This document shows positions 56,043-64,000 of a stretch of 64,000 nt of DNA, in pieces. The notes under the pieces are model-generated. The model did not search any database. It saw only the letters and a list, made by a program, of their open reading frames with translations, and was not told where the DNA came from. The position numbers and the translations under genes are program-made. Each line of letters starts with the position of its first letter. Positions within the stretch are counted from its first letter, which is position 1. The DNA comes from Rhizobium sp. (GTDB lineage: Bacteria > Pseudomonadota > Alphaproteobacteria > Rhizobiales > Rhizobiaceae). The stretch is taken from the NCBI GenBank assembly GCA_003527225.1, contig DPXQ01000158.1, forward strand, positions 29,210 to 93,209, written 5' to 3'.

Positions 56043-56618
56043 TTATTTCTTCTGGGATTTCGGATCGAGCTGGATCTGCACGCGGCCGCCGCAACTGTCC
56101 AGCTTGGCTTCCCCGGTGTTCATCTGTACCGTGAGCTTGCAGCCGACGAAGACATTCTGACCTTCCGAAAGCACGACACGGTCGCCTTCGAGCACGAAGA
56201 CCTGTTTGTCCATGTCGAAATGGCCTCGGTCGGCGGTCGCCTGCTGGGTGCCGGAAGAGAGAAACACCTTGTCGGTTACATCGATGTTCTGGATGTTGGC
56301 ATCGCCGCTGGTGACCGATGTGCCTTCGCCGCGATAATGAACGACCATGTTGCCTGATTGCAGGACGGTCGTGCCCTGGACAACCTTGACGTTGCCCTTG
56401 AACAGTGCGGTCTTGTCCTGCTCGCGTATCTGGAGTTCGTCGCTCTCGATCTGGATCGGCTTGTCGTTCGATAACCGCATTCCGTCCAGGCTGCTTGTGG
56501 TTGCCTGCGCGCTCACCTGCGATGGCAAGGCGGTCGCAATGGCGATGGTGGCGATCAGCAGGCCAGGCCACAAAACTGATTTCTGACGATTGTCTCTCAT
56601 GACTGGCCCGGTTCTCAT
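56043..56618 (-). CDS. lptA: LPS transport periplasmic protein LptA
   Basis: LptA (OstA-like N domain), 191 residues, the periplasmic bridge that carries LPS from LptC to LptD. A signal peptide ends at VSA near residue 38; the beta-jellyroll starts with PIQIESDELQIREQDKTALFKGNVKV. The ATG at 56618 overlaps the lptC stop by four bases (ATGA); another ATG 18 bases downstream would give a shorter signal peptide. Confidence 0.92.
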   Translation of the reverse strand: MRTGPVMRDNRQKSVLWPGLLIATIAIATALPSQVSAQATTSSLDGMRLSNDKPIQIESDELQIREQDKTALFKGNVKVVQGTTVLQSGNMVVHYRGEGTSVTSGDANIQNIDVTDKVFLSSGTQQATADRGHFDMDKQVFVLEGDRVVLSEGQNVFVGCKLTVQMNTGEAKLDSCGGRVQIQLDPKSQKK

Positions 56619-57280
56619 TTACCCGTTTTGCGTATTGCGGCGGCTTCGATATGCATGCGAACGCCGCCGACGAAAGTGATGACTCGACCCTTATCCGTCA
56701 TCTTGAGCGACTGCGCAACAATCGAGGCTTCCTTGGCGGTGATCGACACAGGCTCGTCCGTTTGCATGTTTCCGCCCTTGATGTCGAGATGGGCGGACTG
56801 AAAGCTTGCCTCAATGCCGCTGCTGAGCGTTACGGTAAAGGGTTCGGTCATGTCCAGCTGGTCGGTGGAACGGTCGAAGATGCCACTCAATGCCACGACT
56901 TTTGCGATAACCTTGTCGTTGATGGGGACTGCGGCAGCGATCGTCTCGAGTGTGATGACGTTCGGGTTCGTAATATCCTGAAGCGCGCGCTCGGCCCGCA
57001 TCGAATAGCTGATACCATCCGAATTGCGCCCGGAGACTGCGGGTTTCTCCATGACGACCTTGCCGTTCTCGATCCTGGCGGATTCGATCTTCACGTTTTC
57101 CGGAAGATAGGCACGCACGACCGAAACGCCGATGAAGACGAGCGAAATGACAACGGCGGCGACTGGCAAGAGCACCTTCAGCCGCCGCACGCGCGCCGAA
57201 TGCTCGACCGCTCTTGTATAGGCGTTGCCGCCTTGCTGGCGTCCAGGGGACGCCGCACTGTCAACTGCTCTATTCAGCAT
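56615..57280 (-). CDS. lptC: LPS export protein LptC
   Basis: LptC, 221 residues, an inner-membrane-anchored periplasmic protein that receives LPS from LptBFG. One membrane helix (about 34-55) follows a basic cytoplasmic leader; the remaining beta-structured part includes the conserved DGISYSMRAERALQD segment. First gene of lptC-lptA-lptB, coupled to lptA by ATGA. Annotated LptC-like by context as much as by sequence, because this family diverges fast. Confidence 0.88.
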   Translation of the reverse strand: MLNRAVDSAASPGRQQGGNAYTRAVEHSARVRRLKVLLPVAAVVISLVFIGVSVVRAYLPENVKIESARIENGKVVMEKPAVSGRNSDGISYSMRAERALQDITNPNVITLETIAAAVPINDKVIAKVVALSGIFDRSTDQLDMTEPFTVTLSSGIEASFQSAHLDIKGGNMQTDEPVSITAKEASIVAQSLKMTDKGRVITFVGGVRMHIEAAAIRKTGK

Positions 57281-57612
57281 GAATCAGGCCTGTCCAAATT
57301 CGTTCGAGTGGGAATAGGCCCCGCTCCCAGCCTGCCACATCGCATGATTGCAATTGCTTGCCAATATGGAAATTGCCGGTGGGAATACAAGTCTGGGCGT
57401 TCCCGGATCGGGGCGGTCGGCGCCAATTTGCCAATCTGGCGGACTCATTTGCCTCCGGTGGGCGACGGCGATTGATTATTCGCATCGCTTGTGCTGTTTT
57501 ACGGCAACTGCCGGGCGGGTCCCAGGCGCTAAGTTGTTTCTTGACGGTCCTTTTTGTGTTTGGCACCTTTGGATCCGTCTGTTCCTAATAACAAACAATT
57601 CAGGGGGCGAGC
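57281..57612. other. noncoding divergent gap between lptC and ihfB
   Basis: A 332-base gap that should carry the leftward lptC promoter and the rightward ihfB promoter. TTGACG at 57541 could be a -35 element for ihfB, but no good -10 follows. Frames of 76-119 codons crossing it have no ribosome binding site or recognisable product. Confidence 0.55.
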
Positions 57613-57915
57613 GTGATCAAATCGGAACTGGTGCAGATCGTCGCAGCGCGAAATCCGCATCTCTATCACCGGGACGTCGAAAATATCGTCAATGCCGTTC
57701 TCGATGAGATCACCGATGCCCTGGCGGCAGGAAACCGGGTCGAGCTTCGAGGGTTCGGTGCTTTTTCGGTAAAGAACCGGCCATCGCGCTCCGGACGCAA
57801 TCCGCGGACCGGCGAGGCAGTGTTCGTCGAAGAAAAGTGGGTCCCCTTCTTCAAGACCGGAAAAGAGCTGCGTGAGCGCCTGAACCCCGGCATGGGCGAC
57901 GACAACGACGATTGA
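57613..57915 (+). CDS. ihfB: integration host factor subunit beta
   Basis: IHF-beta, 100 residues, a DNA-bending nucleoid protein, needed among others for sigma-54 promoters. [15 protein letters not shown] and the beta-arm [10 protein letters not shown], with the intercalating Pro, identify it. The start is GTG with AGGGGG upstream. An acidic tail (GDDNDD) is typical of alphaproteobacterial IhfB. Followed by lapA. Confidence 0.95.
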   Translation: MIKSELVQIVAARNPHLYHRDVENIVNAVLDEITDALAAGNRVELRGFGAFSVKNRPSRSGRNPRTGEAVFVEEKWVPFFKTGKELRERLNPGMGDDNDD

Positions 57916-58051
57916 TCCGTCCGGGTCGGTTGTTTCCCGCCTTTCCGGCGCCGCGGCAACGCTGCGCTTGATTGCCACAGAATTGCACTTATTTTGCTGG
58001 ACACGGTCGGCTCGAACTTGAGCGTTCGTTTGTCGCCAAGGAGAATGCGCA

Positions 58052-58396
58052 ATGGTGAAGAAGATCGTCAATCTGGTAATCCTGGTGCCTCTCGGGATCG
58101 TGCTGATCGTGCTTTCTGTTGCCAATCGTCAGAGCGTGACCCTGGCGCTCAACCCCTTCCAGCCAGAAGATCAGTTGCTGGCCGTGAACGCGCCTTTCTT
58201 CGTGTTCCTCTTCCTGTCCCTGATACTGGGCGTCGTGATCGGCGGGCTGGCCATGTGGTTTGCGCAAGGCAAGTACCGCAAGCGGGCTCGCAACGAATCC
58301 CGTGCTGCGCTGAAATGGCAGGTCGAAGCCGACAAGCATAAGACCCGCGCCGAAGAGATCGCTGGGCAGGGCCTTCCGCAGCTTCAGTCCAAATAG
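58052..58396 (+). CDS. LapA family (DUF1049) membrane protein
   Basis: A 114-residue protein with two membrane helices (about 6-24 and 48-71) and a charged C-terminal tail. It belongs to the DUF1049/LapA family; E. coli LapA assists LapB in controlling LPS synthesis through LpxC turnover. No lapB gene is seen nearby. AAGGAG precedes the ATG. Downstream of ihfB by 136 bases, as in other rhizobia. Confidence 0.88.
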   Translation: MVKKIVNLVILVPLGIVLIVLSVANRQSVTLALNPFQPEDQLLAVNAPFFVFLFLSLILGVVIGGLAMWFAQGKYRKRARNESRAALKWQVEADKHKTRAEEIAGQGLPQLQSK

Positions 58397-58430
58397 GCAG
58401 GAAGCGATCATACACTGCTCCGTGGCGTGT

Positions 58431-58448
58431 CGGGAAAGCGCTTTCCCG
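58431..58448. repeat. perfect 18-bp palindrome
   Basis: CGGGAAAGCGCTTTCCCG is fully self-complementary and sits 34 bases after the lapA stop, just before the methyltransferase gene. It may act as a hairpin ending lapA transcription or as a binding site. Confidence 0.5.
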
Positions 58449-58504
58449 GGCCTCGCCGGAATGCTATGGGCTTGCGATCATTCGAGGATCGAGAAGGCAG
58501 GACC

Positions 58505-59635
58505 GTGAAGAATAAGGAACGTCGGCCGGCGCAAAAGGCCGGTCCGTCCGGCAAGGGGCCACGGATCGGAAAACGCACTGACGGCGACGCCGGTCGCGGT
58601 GGCGGCCCAAAGGATCGCGACGTAAGGCGCCATGCCGCGGCAAAGCAGGACGGTGCGCCAGCACCCTTGGCCGCGCAGCCGGCGATGGAGCCCGCGCGCG
58701 TGCTCCAGATACGGGCAGGCCAGAGGCCTGCGGAACACGTGCCGCTCATTCTTGAGTCCCTGGGCGCCGGTGATTTCCACCTGATCGACAGTGGCGAAGG
58801 CCTGAAGCTCGAACAATACGGACCCTATCGCATCGTTCGTCCGGAGGCCCAGGCCTTGTGGCCCAGGGCGCTGCCTGCCCATATATGGGAGCGCGCCGAT
58901 GCCATCTTCACGGGCGACACGGACGAAGACGGGATGGGACGTTGGCGTTTTCCGCGTGAAGCGCTTGGCGAGACCTGGCCGCTCTCCCTGCTCGGCGTCG
59001 ATTTTCTCGGTCGCTTCACCTCTTTCCGCCATGTCGGCGTCTTTCCCGAGCAGATTGCCCACTGGACATGGATGAAGGAGCGGATTGAAAGCGCCGGACG
59101 GCCGCTGAAGGTCCTGAACCTTTTTGGCTATACCGGCGTCGCCTCGCTCGTTGCCGCAGCCGCGGGAGCGGAAGTCACCCACGTCGACGCCTCCAAGAAG
59201 GCGATCGGATGGGCGCGAGAAAACCAGACGCTGAGCCGTCTCGACAAGGCGCCGATCCGCTGGATCTGTGACGACGCGATGAAGTTCATCCAGCGCGAGG
59301 AGCGTCGCGGCCACCGCTACGACATCATCCTGACCGACCCGCCGAAATTCGGGCGTGGCCCGAACGGCGAGGTCTGGCAGCTTTTCGAACACCTTCCCCT
59401 GATGCTCGACATTTGCCGCGAGATCCTGTCGCCGAAAGCGCTCGGCCTCGTGCTGACCGCCTATTCGATCCGGGCGAGTTTCTATTCGATCCATGAATTG
59501 ATGCGCGAAACAATGCGCGGAAAAGGCGGTACGGTGGAATCGGGCGAACTGGTGATCCGCGAGGCCGGTCTCGACGGCAAGACGCCGGGTCGGGCTCTTT
59601 CTACCTCTCTCTTCAGCCGGTGGGTGCCGAAATGA
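58505..59635 (+). CDS. class I SAM-dependent (rRNA-type) methyltransferase
   Basis: A 376-residue methyltransferase with a disordered basic leader (about 1-65) and a RlmI/RlmK-like catalytic domain: SAM motif VLNLFGYTGVASL, acidic THVDASK, and the catalytic DPPKFGRGP loop. The target is probably rRNA. The start is uncertain: GTG at 58505 has AAGGCAGG before it; an ATG at 58466 is possible. Its stop overlaps the next gene by four bases, making a three-gene block with the SpoU-type gene and lspA. Confidence 0.85.
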   Translation: MKNKERRPAQKAGPSGKGPRIGKRTDGDAGRGGGPKDRDVRRHAAAKQDGAPAPLAAQPAMEPARVLQIRAGQRPAEHVPLILESLGAGDFHLIDSGEGLKLEQYGPYRIVRPEAQALWPRALPAHIWERADAIFTGDTDEDGMGRWRFPREALGETWPLSLLGVDFLGRFTSFRHVGVFPEQIAHWTWMKERIESAGRPLKVLNLFGYTGVASLVAAAAGAEVTHVDASKKAIGWARENQTLSRLDKAPIRWICDDAMKFIQREERRGHRYDIILTDPPKFGRGPNGEVWQLFEHLPLMLDICREILSPKALGLVLTAYSIRASFYSIHELMRETMRGKGGTVESGELVIREAGLDGKTPGRALSTSLFSRWVPK

Positions 59636-60492
59636 ATGATGACGCTCGCGAACAGGGGCCGCGGCGGGTCGGCCAGGTCAAGGAAGTGACGAGCCTCGCC
59701 AATCCGATCGTCAAGGACCTCAAGGCACTTTCCCAGAAGAAGGCGCGTGACGAGACGAGGAGTTTCATGGCCGAGGGCCTGAAACTGGTCATCGACGCGC
59801 TCGAACTCGGCTGGACCATAAAGACCCTCGTCTATTCCAAGTCCGGGCGCGGCAAGCCGCTCGTCGAAAAGGTAGCGGCCCGCACCGTTGCCGCTGGCGG
59901 CCTTGTTCTCGAGGTCAGCGAGAAGGTCATGTCGGCCATCACCCGGCGCGACAATCCACAAATGGTCGCCGGCGTCTTCGAGCAGCGTTTCATGGCCTTG
60001 AAGGACGTGCGGCTCGCCCCCGATCAGACCTGGGTGGCGCTCGACCGCGTGCGGGATCCCGGAAACCTCGGAACGATCATTCGCACCGCTGATGCCGCGG
60101 GTGCGGCAGGCGTCATGCTGATCGGTGATTGCACTGACCCGTTCTCGCTCGAAACCGTGCGCGCCACGATGGGCTCGTTGTTCGCACTGCCACTGGTAAA
60201 AGCATCGGCGGAGGACTTCATCCGCTGGAAGAAGAACTGCGGCGGACAGGTCGTCGCGACCCATCTTGCCGGTGCGGTGGATTATCGTCTCATCGACTAC
60301 AAGGCCAGGCCCGTCGTCATCCTGATGGGCAACGAGCAGTCCGGCCTGCCGGAAGAACTGGCACGTGAGGCCGATGCACTGGCCCGCATTCCGCAGTCCG
60401 GTCGCGCCGATTCCCTCAATCTCGCAATAGCGACAGGGGTCATGCTGTTCGAGGTGCGTCGGCATCTGCTGACGCTTGGCGAGGCCAAATGA
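59632..60492 (+). CDS. TrmH/SpoU family RNA 2'-O-methyltransferase
   Basis: A 286-residue SPOUT methyltransferase. An N-terminal L30e-like substrate-binding domain (about 18-110) precedes the knotted SPOUT domain with motif 1 [16 protein letters not shown], motif 2 [11 protein letters not shown] and motif 3 [17 protein letters not shown] at 59632 overlaps the previous stop (ATGA), and its own stop overlaps lspA the same way. Target rRNA or tRNA position unknown. Confidence 0.92.
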   Translation: MNDDAREQGPRRVGQVKEVTSLANPIVKDLKALSQKKARDETRSFMAEGLKLVIDALELGWTIKTLVYSKSGRGKPLVEKVAARTVAAGGLVLEVSEKVMSAITRRDNPQMVAGVFEQRFMALKDVRLAPDQTWVALDRVRDPGNLGTIIRTADAAGAAGVMLIGDCTDPFSLETVRATMGSLFALPLVKASAEDFIRWKKNCGGQVVATHLAGAVDYRLIDYKARPVVILMGNEQSGLPEELAREADALARIPQSGRADSLNLAIATGVMLFEVRRHLLTLGEAK

Positions 60493-60980
60493 ACCCGAAA
60501 ACGGCCATCTTCGCGCGCCCGCTGCCGGCGCTGCTTCTCATGGTGTTTGCGCTTGTGCTCGACCAGGCGATCAAATATCTCGTTGAAGTGACGCTGCCGC
60601 TGCAGCAGGCGGTGCCGGTCATGCCCATGCTCGCCCTCTACCGCACGCACAATCTTGGCGTCGCCTTCTCCATGCTGTCGGGTGCCGACGGATGGTTCAT
60701 CGTCGGTCTTCGCCTCGCCATCGTCGCTTTCGTGTTCTGGCTATGGCGCAGGACGAGCCCGAAGCACCATTTCGCCCATCTCGGCTTCGTCATGATCATC
60801 GCGGGTGCGGTCGGTAATATTATCGACCGATTCGTATACGGCCACGTAATCGACTACGTGCTTTTCTATACGCAGACATGGTCCTTTGCAGTCTTTAACC
60901 TTGCCGACAGCCTGATCACGGTCGGGGCGGGATTGATTTTGCTTGATGAATTGCTGATTATGACGAATCGCAAGGATTGA
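60489..60980 (+). CDS. lspA: lipoprotein signal peptidase
   Basis: LspA (signal peptidase II), 163 residues, cuts prolipoprotein signal peptides in the inner membrane. Four membrane helices; the catalytic aspartates lie in [16 protein letters not shown] and [11 protein letters not shown]. Coupled to the upstream SpoU-type gene by ATGA. Followed 168 bases later by olsB on the same strand, but olsB has its own Pho-box promoter region. Confidence 0.96.
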   Translation: MNPKTAIFARPLPALLLMVFALVLDQAIKYLVEVTLPLQQAVPVMPMLALYRTHNLGVAFSMLSGADGWFIVGLRLAIVAFVFWLWRRTSPKHHFAHLGFVMIIAGAVGNIIDRFVYGHVIDYVLFYTQTWSFAVFNLADSLITVGAGLILLDELLIMTNRKD

Positions 60981-61081
60981 CTACTCTATTCAGCCGGATT
61001 CCGAACGAGGCGTGCAGGCGGTGACGTCAGCGAATTTGCGGCAGGAATCTGAAAATGGTAGCCTTGTAAATGTGACAGCAC

Positions 61082-61099
61082 TTGTCACTATCCTGTCGT
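61082..61099 (+). promoter_or_regulatory. Pho-box match upstream of olsB
   Basis: TTGTCAC (61082, 5 of 7) and CTGTCGT (61093, 6 of 7) are spaced exactly 11 bp, the PhoB pattern, about 50 bases before the olsB ATG. Ornithine-lipid formation is known to be PhoB-dependent in S. meliloti. Confidence 0.55.
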
Positions 61100-61148
61100 G
61101 TAGGCGTGGTTTATGACCTTGAAACGAATCGGCTCCGGACCATTTGCC

Positions 61149-62027
61149 ATGAGCATTGAACTTCTCGATCTTGGTTTGCCGACTGACGGCGCACCAACCT
61201 CCGCTGCGACGGCAAAGACCGAAAGCAACGATCTTTTCGGGCGCATTGGGAACCTCGAAACGCGGCTCGCCCGCAATGAACGTGAAATCGATGCGGCACA
61301 GTCCGTTCGATATCGCGTATTCGTCGAGGAGATGCATGCGCAGATTGCGCCTGACGCGGCGCGGCGCAAACGCGACATCGACACCTGGGATGCGATTTGC
61401 GACCACCTCGTCGTTCTCGACCGTTCGATAGAAGGTGATGCCGAGGACCAGATTGTCGGGACCTACCGGCTTCTGCGCCAGCATGTTGCCGAAGCCAATG
61501 GCGGCTTTTACTCGGCATCGGAATTTGCAGTCGACCGCCTGCTTGCCCGCCACCCAGGCAAGCACTTTATCGAGCTCGGCCGCTCCTGTGTTCTGCCGGA
61601 GTATCGCAACAAGCGAACGATGGAGCTTCTATGGCAAGGGGCCTGGGCCTATGCCTTGAGGCATCGTGGCAGCGCCATGATCGGCTGTGCCTCGTTCCCG
61701 GGTGTTTGTCCCGAGGAACATGCCCTGGCGCTGTCTTTCCTGCACAACAATGCCATCGCGAGCGGCGATTGGGCAGTTGAAGCCCGGCCGGAGCTTTATC
61801 GGGTCATGGACCTGATGCCCGCGGAGGCGATCAATGCCCGCAAGGCGCTTTCGTCGATGCCACCCCTGATCAAGGGGTATCTGCGCCTCGGAGCCATGTT
61901 CGGTTCAGGCGCGGTGATTGACCACGCCTTCAATACGACCGATGTCTTGATCGTACTGCCGGTATCCAGCATTTCGGACCGTTACCTGAACTATTACGGC
62001 GCCGACGCGGGCCGGTTTTCCAGCTGA
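61149..62027 (+). CDS. olsB: L-ornithine N(alpha)-acyltransferase
   Basis: OlsB, 292 residues, transfers a 3-hydroxyacyl group from acyl-ACP to ornithine, the first step to ornithine lipids. GNAT-like acyltransferase features include RYRVFVEEM near residue 55, GDAEDQIVGTYRLLR and FIELGRSCVLPEYR. The ATG at 61149 (MSIELLDLG) matches the rhizobial family beginning. olsA is not in the window. Probably induced by phosphate starvation. Convergent with the malic enzyme gene. Confidence 0.92.
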   Translation: MSIELLDLGLPTDGAPTSAATAKTESNDLFGRIGNLETRLARNEREIDAAQSVRYRVFVEEMHAQIAPDAARRKRDIDTWDAICDHLVVLDRSIEGDAEDQIVGTYRLLRQHVAEANGGFYSASEFAVDRLLARHPGKHFIELGRSCVLPEYRNKRTMELLWQGAWAYALRHRGSAMIGCASFPGVCPEEHALALSFLHNNAIASGDWAVEARPELYRVMDLMPAEAINARKALSSMPPLIKGYLRLGAMFGSGAVIDHAFNTTDVLIVLPVSSISDRYLNYYGADAGRFSS

Positions 62028-62038
62028 CTTGGCGGCTT

Positions 62039-62061
62039 TCAGGCGGGCATATCCCGCCTGA
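62039..62061. terminator. hairpin between convergent olsB and malic enzyme genes
   Basis: TCAGGCGGG CATAT CCCGCCTGA: perfect 9-bp stem with a 5-base loop in the 50-base gap. It can serve both genes; T-runs are weak on both sides. Confidence 0.6.
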
Positions 62062-62077
62062 GGCACCGCGTTCTGGC

Positions 62078-64000
62078 TCATGTCCCCGCGTTATAGGCGG
62101 CGATTGCGGCCATGTTGACGATATCGGTGTCCTTCGCGCCGATCTGGGCAATCTGGACCGACTTTTCGAGGCCGACCAGCAGCGGGCCGATCACCGTCGA
62201 GCCGCCGAGCTCCTGCAGCATCTTGGTCGAGATCGAAGCGGAATGGATTGCCGGCATGACCAGCACGTTCGCGGTGCCGGAAAGCCGGCAGAACGGATAC
62301 TGTTCCATGCGGTGCGCGTTGAGCGCGACGTCGGCCCCCATCTCGCCATCATATTCGAAATCGACCTGGCGTTTGTCGAGGATCTTCACGGCCTCGCGAA
62401 GCCGCTCCGACCTTTCCCCGGTTGGGTGCCCGAAGGTCGAGTAGGCGAGAAGCGCCACGCGCGGCTCATAGCCCAGGCGCCGTGCCAGTCCTGCCGCTTC
62501 CTCGGCGATGTCGGCAAGCTCCTCGGCGGTGGGCATGTCATGAACGGCGGTATCGGCGACCAGAACTGTGCGCCCGCGCGTCAGCGCCAGCGATACGCCG
62601 ATCACCCGGTGCCCGCGCTGTGGATCGATGCAGCGGCGTACATCCTCGAGCGCCGTCGAATAGTTGCGCGTCGTGCCCGTCACCATGGCGTCGGCGTCGC
62701 CGAGCGCCACCATGCAGGCGGCGAAATGGTTGCGGTCGGTGTTGATGAGGCGCTGGCAGTCGCGATGCAGGTAGCCTTTGCGCTGCAGGCGTGAGTAGAG
62801 ATATTCGGTATACGCCTCGACGCGGGTCGAGACGCGGGCATTGACGACCTCGATACCGGGACGGTCGAGATCGATGCCGGCGCGTTTGGCGGTTTCCTTG
62901 AGCGGCGCATCGCGGCCGAGCAGGATGGCGGTGCCAAGCCCCTGATTGGCGAAGGAAATTGCCGCGCGCATGACCTGTTCTTCTTCGCCCTCGGCAAAGA
63001 CAACGCGCTTGGGATGGTTGCGCACGCGCTCGTAAAAGCGCTGCGTGGTGGCAGCGATCGGATCGCGCCGGGCCGACAGTTCGCGCGCATAAGCGTCGAG
63101 ATCGGGGATCGCCTTGCGGGCGACGCCGGTTTCCATCGCGGCCCGGGCCACGGCGACCGGAATGGCCGAAATGAGCCGCGGATCGAAGGGAACTGGGATG
63201 ATGTATTCCGGCCCGAAGCGCGGGCGGTTGCCCTGGTAGGCGGCGGCGACATCGTCGGGCACGTCCTCGCGGGCAAGGCTGGCCAGTGCCCTGACGGCAG
63301 CGATCTTCATCGCGTCGTTGATCTGCGAAGCCCGCACATCCAGCGCGCCCCGGAAGATATAGGGAAAGCCGAGCACGTTATTGACCTGGTTCGGATAGTC
63401 CGAGCGGCCGGTTGCCATGATCGCGTCGTCGCGGATCGTGGCGACTTCCTCGGGCGTGATCTCCGGATCCGGATTGGCCATGGCGAAGATGATCGGATTG
63501 GCTGCCATGGAGCGGATCATCGCGCCGCTGAATGCGCCTTTCTGGGAAAGCCCCAGGACGACGTCCGCGCCTTTCATGGCCTCGTCGAGCGTGCGCCGGT
63601 CGGTCTTGACCGCATGCGCCGACTTCCACTGGTTCATGCCTTCGGCACGGCCCTGGTAGATCACGCCCTTGGTGTCGCAGAGGATGATGTTTTCGGGGTT
63701 GAAACCCATTGCCTTTATCAGTTCGATGCAGGCGATGGCCGCCGCTCCCGCGCCGTTGCAGACGAGCCGGGTGGTCTTGAAGTCGCGGCCGGTCAGTTCG
63801 AGTGCATTGATCAGGCCGGCGGCGGCGATGATTGCCGTTCCGTGCTGGTCGTCATGGAAGACCGGGATATCCATGACTTCGCGCAGCCGTTGCTCGATGA
63901 TGAAGCAGTCGGGTGCCTTGATGTCCTCGAGATTGATGCCACCGAACGAGGGCCCGAGATAACGCACGCAGTTGATGAATTCCTCGACATTCTCGGTGTC
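62078..64000 (-). CDS. maeB: malic enzyme with phosphotransacetylase-like domain (5' part missing)
   Basis: The C-terminal 640 residues of an enzyme that decarboxylates malate to pyruvate. The frame is open to the window edge, so about 120 N-terminal residues lie outside. The malic domain contains VFHDDQHGTAII and the NAD(P)-binding GAGAAAIACIELI; the second half (about the last 320 residues) is a phosphotransacetylase-like domain, as in MaeB-type enzymes. Rhizobia have NAD (dme) and NADP (tme) versions; proximity to olsB matches my memory of S. meliloti tme, so the NADP form is more likely. Cofactor use is not proven. Confidence 0.9.
   Translation of the reverse strand, partial: DTENVEEFINCVRYLGPSFGGINLEDIKAPDCFIIEQRLREVMDIPVFHDDQHGTAIIAAAGLINALELTGRDFKTTRLVCNGAGAAAIACIELIKAMGFNPENIILCDTKGVIYQGRAEGMNQWKSAHAVKTDRRTLDEAMKGADVVLGLSQKGAFSGAMIRSMAANPIIFAMANPDPEITPEEVATIRDDAIMATGRSDYPNQVNNVLGFPYIFRGALDVRASQINDAMKIAAVRALASLAREDVPDDVAAAYQGNRPRFGPEYIIPVPFDPRLISAIPVAVARAAMETGVARKAIPDLDAYARELSARRDPIAATTQRFYERVRNHPKRVVFAEGEEEQVMRAAISFANQGLGTAILLGRDAPLKETAKRAGIDLDRPGIEVVNARVSTRVEAYTEYLYSRLQRKGYLHRDCQRLINTDRNHFAACMVALGDADAMVTGTTRNYSTALEDVRRCIDPQRGHRVIGVSLALTRGRTVLVADTAVHDMPTAEELADIAEEAAGLARRLGYEPRVALLAYSTFGHPTGERSERLREAVKILDKRQVDFEYDGEMGADVALNAHRMEQYPFCRLSGTANVLVMPAIHSASISTKMLQELGGSTVIGPLLVGLEKSVQIAQIGAKDTDIVNMAAIAAYNAGT

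Noticed and set aside
57270..57566. 98-codon frame upstream of lptC on the minus strand
   Set aside because: Overlaps the lptC start, Arg/Pro-rich, no signal or domain.
1..64000. CRISPR arrays, tRNA/rRNA genes, insertion sequences, prophage or defence islands
   Set aside because: I read the gaps between genes for regular repeats, cloverleaf sequences, transposase or phage proteins and found none; nearly every gene is a recognisable chromosomal core gene.

Overview
The window looks like chromosomal core DNA of a member of the Rhizobiaceae (Alphaproteobacteria, Hyphomicrobiales). Evidence for this is the GC-rich coding sequence, the gene families (PmtA-type phospholipid N-methyltransferase, OlsB, NDUFA9-like epimerase, long-form HPF, sigma-54 block) and the gene order hemW-rdgB-rph / hrcA-grpE-ptsN-hpf-rpoN-lptB-lptA-lptC and lspA-olsB / malic enzyme. 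As far as I recall, this order matches the Sinorhizobium/Rhizobium chromosome. I see no tRNA, rRNA, insertion sequence, prophage or CRISPR array. Almost all of the 69 coding regions called here are intact; only the malic enzyme is cut by the window edge.

Layout. 1-4 kb: a leftward periplasmic iron-type operon (imelysin, di-haem DUF1111 protein, imelysin). 4-11.7 kb: RNA methyltransferase, RlpA-like protein, gst-queG-SDR operon, uppP, a 52-residue secreted protein, NDUFA9-like protein. 11.7-16.4 kb: pyrF, phosphatase, pmtA, dnaN, rsmI-yraN. 16.5-21.5 kb: glycerol-3-phosphate importer ugpBAEC behind a tandem Pho box, plus a cupin gene. 21.5-33.5 kb: gshB, comM (behind an SOS-box match), cysK, three LysE-type exporters and one EamA exporter with Lrp and AraC regulators, dut, prfC, and thiD behind a TPP riboswitch. 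33.5-43.2 kb: flavin reductase, an unknown membrane protein, pirin, coaBC-ubiB-ubiE, mutM, echA, rpsT. 43.2-44.1 kb: an unusually long noncoding region before dnaA. 44-57.3 kb: dnaA, two methyltransferases, hemW-rdgB-VOC-rph, hrcA-grpE, ptsN-hpf-rpoN-lptBAC. 57.3-64 kb: ihfB, lapA, three tightly overlapping genes ending in lspA, olsB and the malic enzyme.

How the genes fit together. Phosphate and membrane lipid adaptation recurs: pmtA makes phosphatidylcholine, ugpBAEC scavenges glycerol-3-phosphate, and olsB starts phosphorus-free ornithine lipid synthesis. ugpB and olsB each have 11-bp-spaced CTGTCAT-type repeats upstream. The same kind of repeat, the best match in the window, lies in the rpsT-dnaA gap, where no phosphate gene is known. 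That gap also holds six GANTC sites within 126 bp, a long inverted repeat around an A/T tract and a perfect hairpin just upstream of the dnaA ribosome binding site. It is the most interesting regulatory region here. I found no new multi-gene defence or metabolic system; the best leads are regulatory sites and a few small or uncharacterised proteins.
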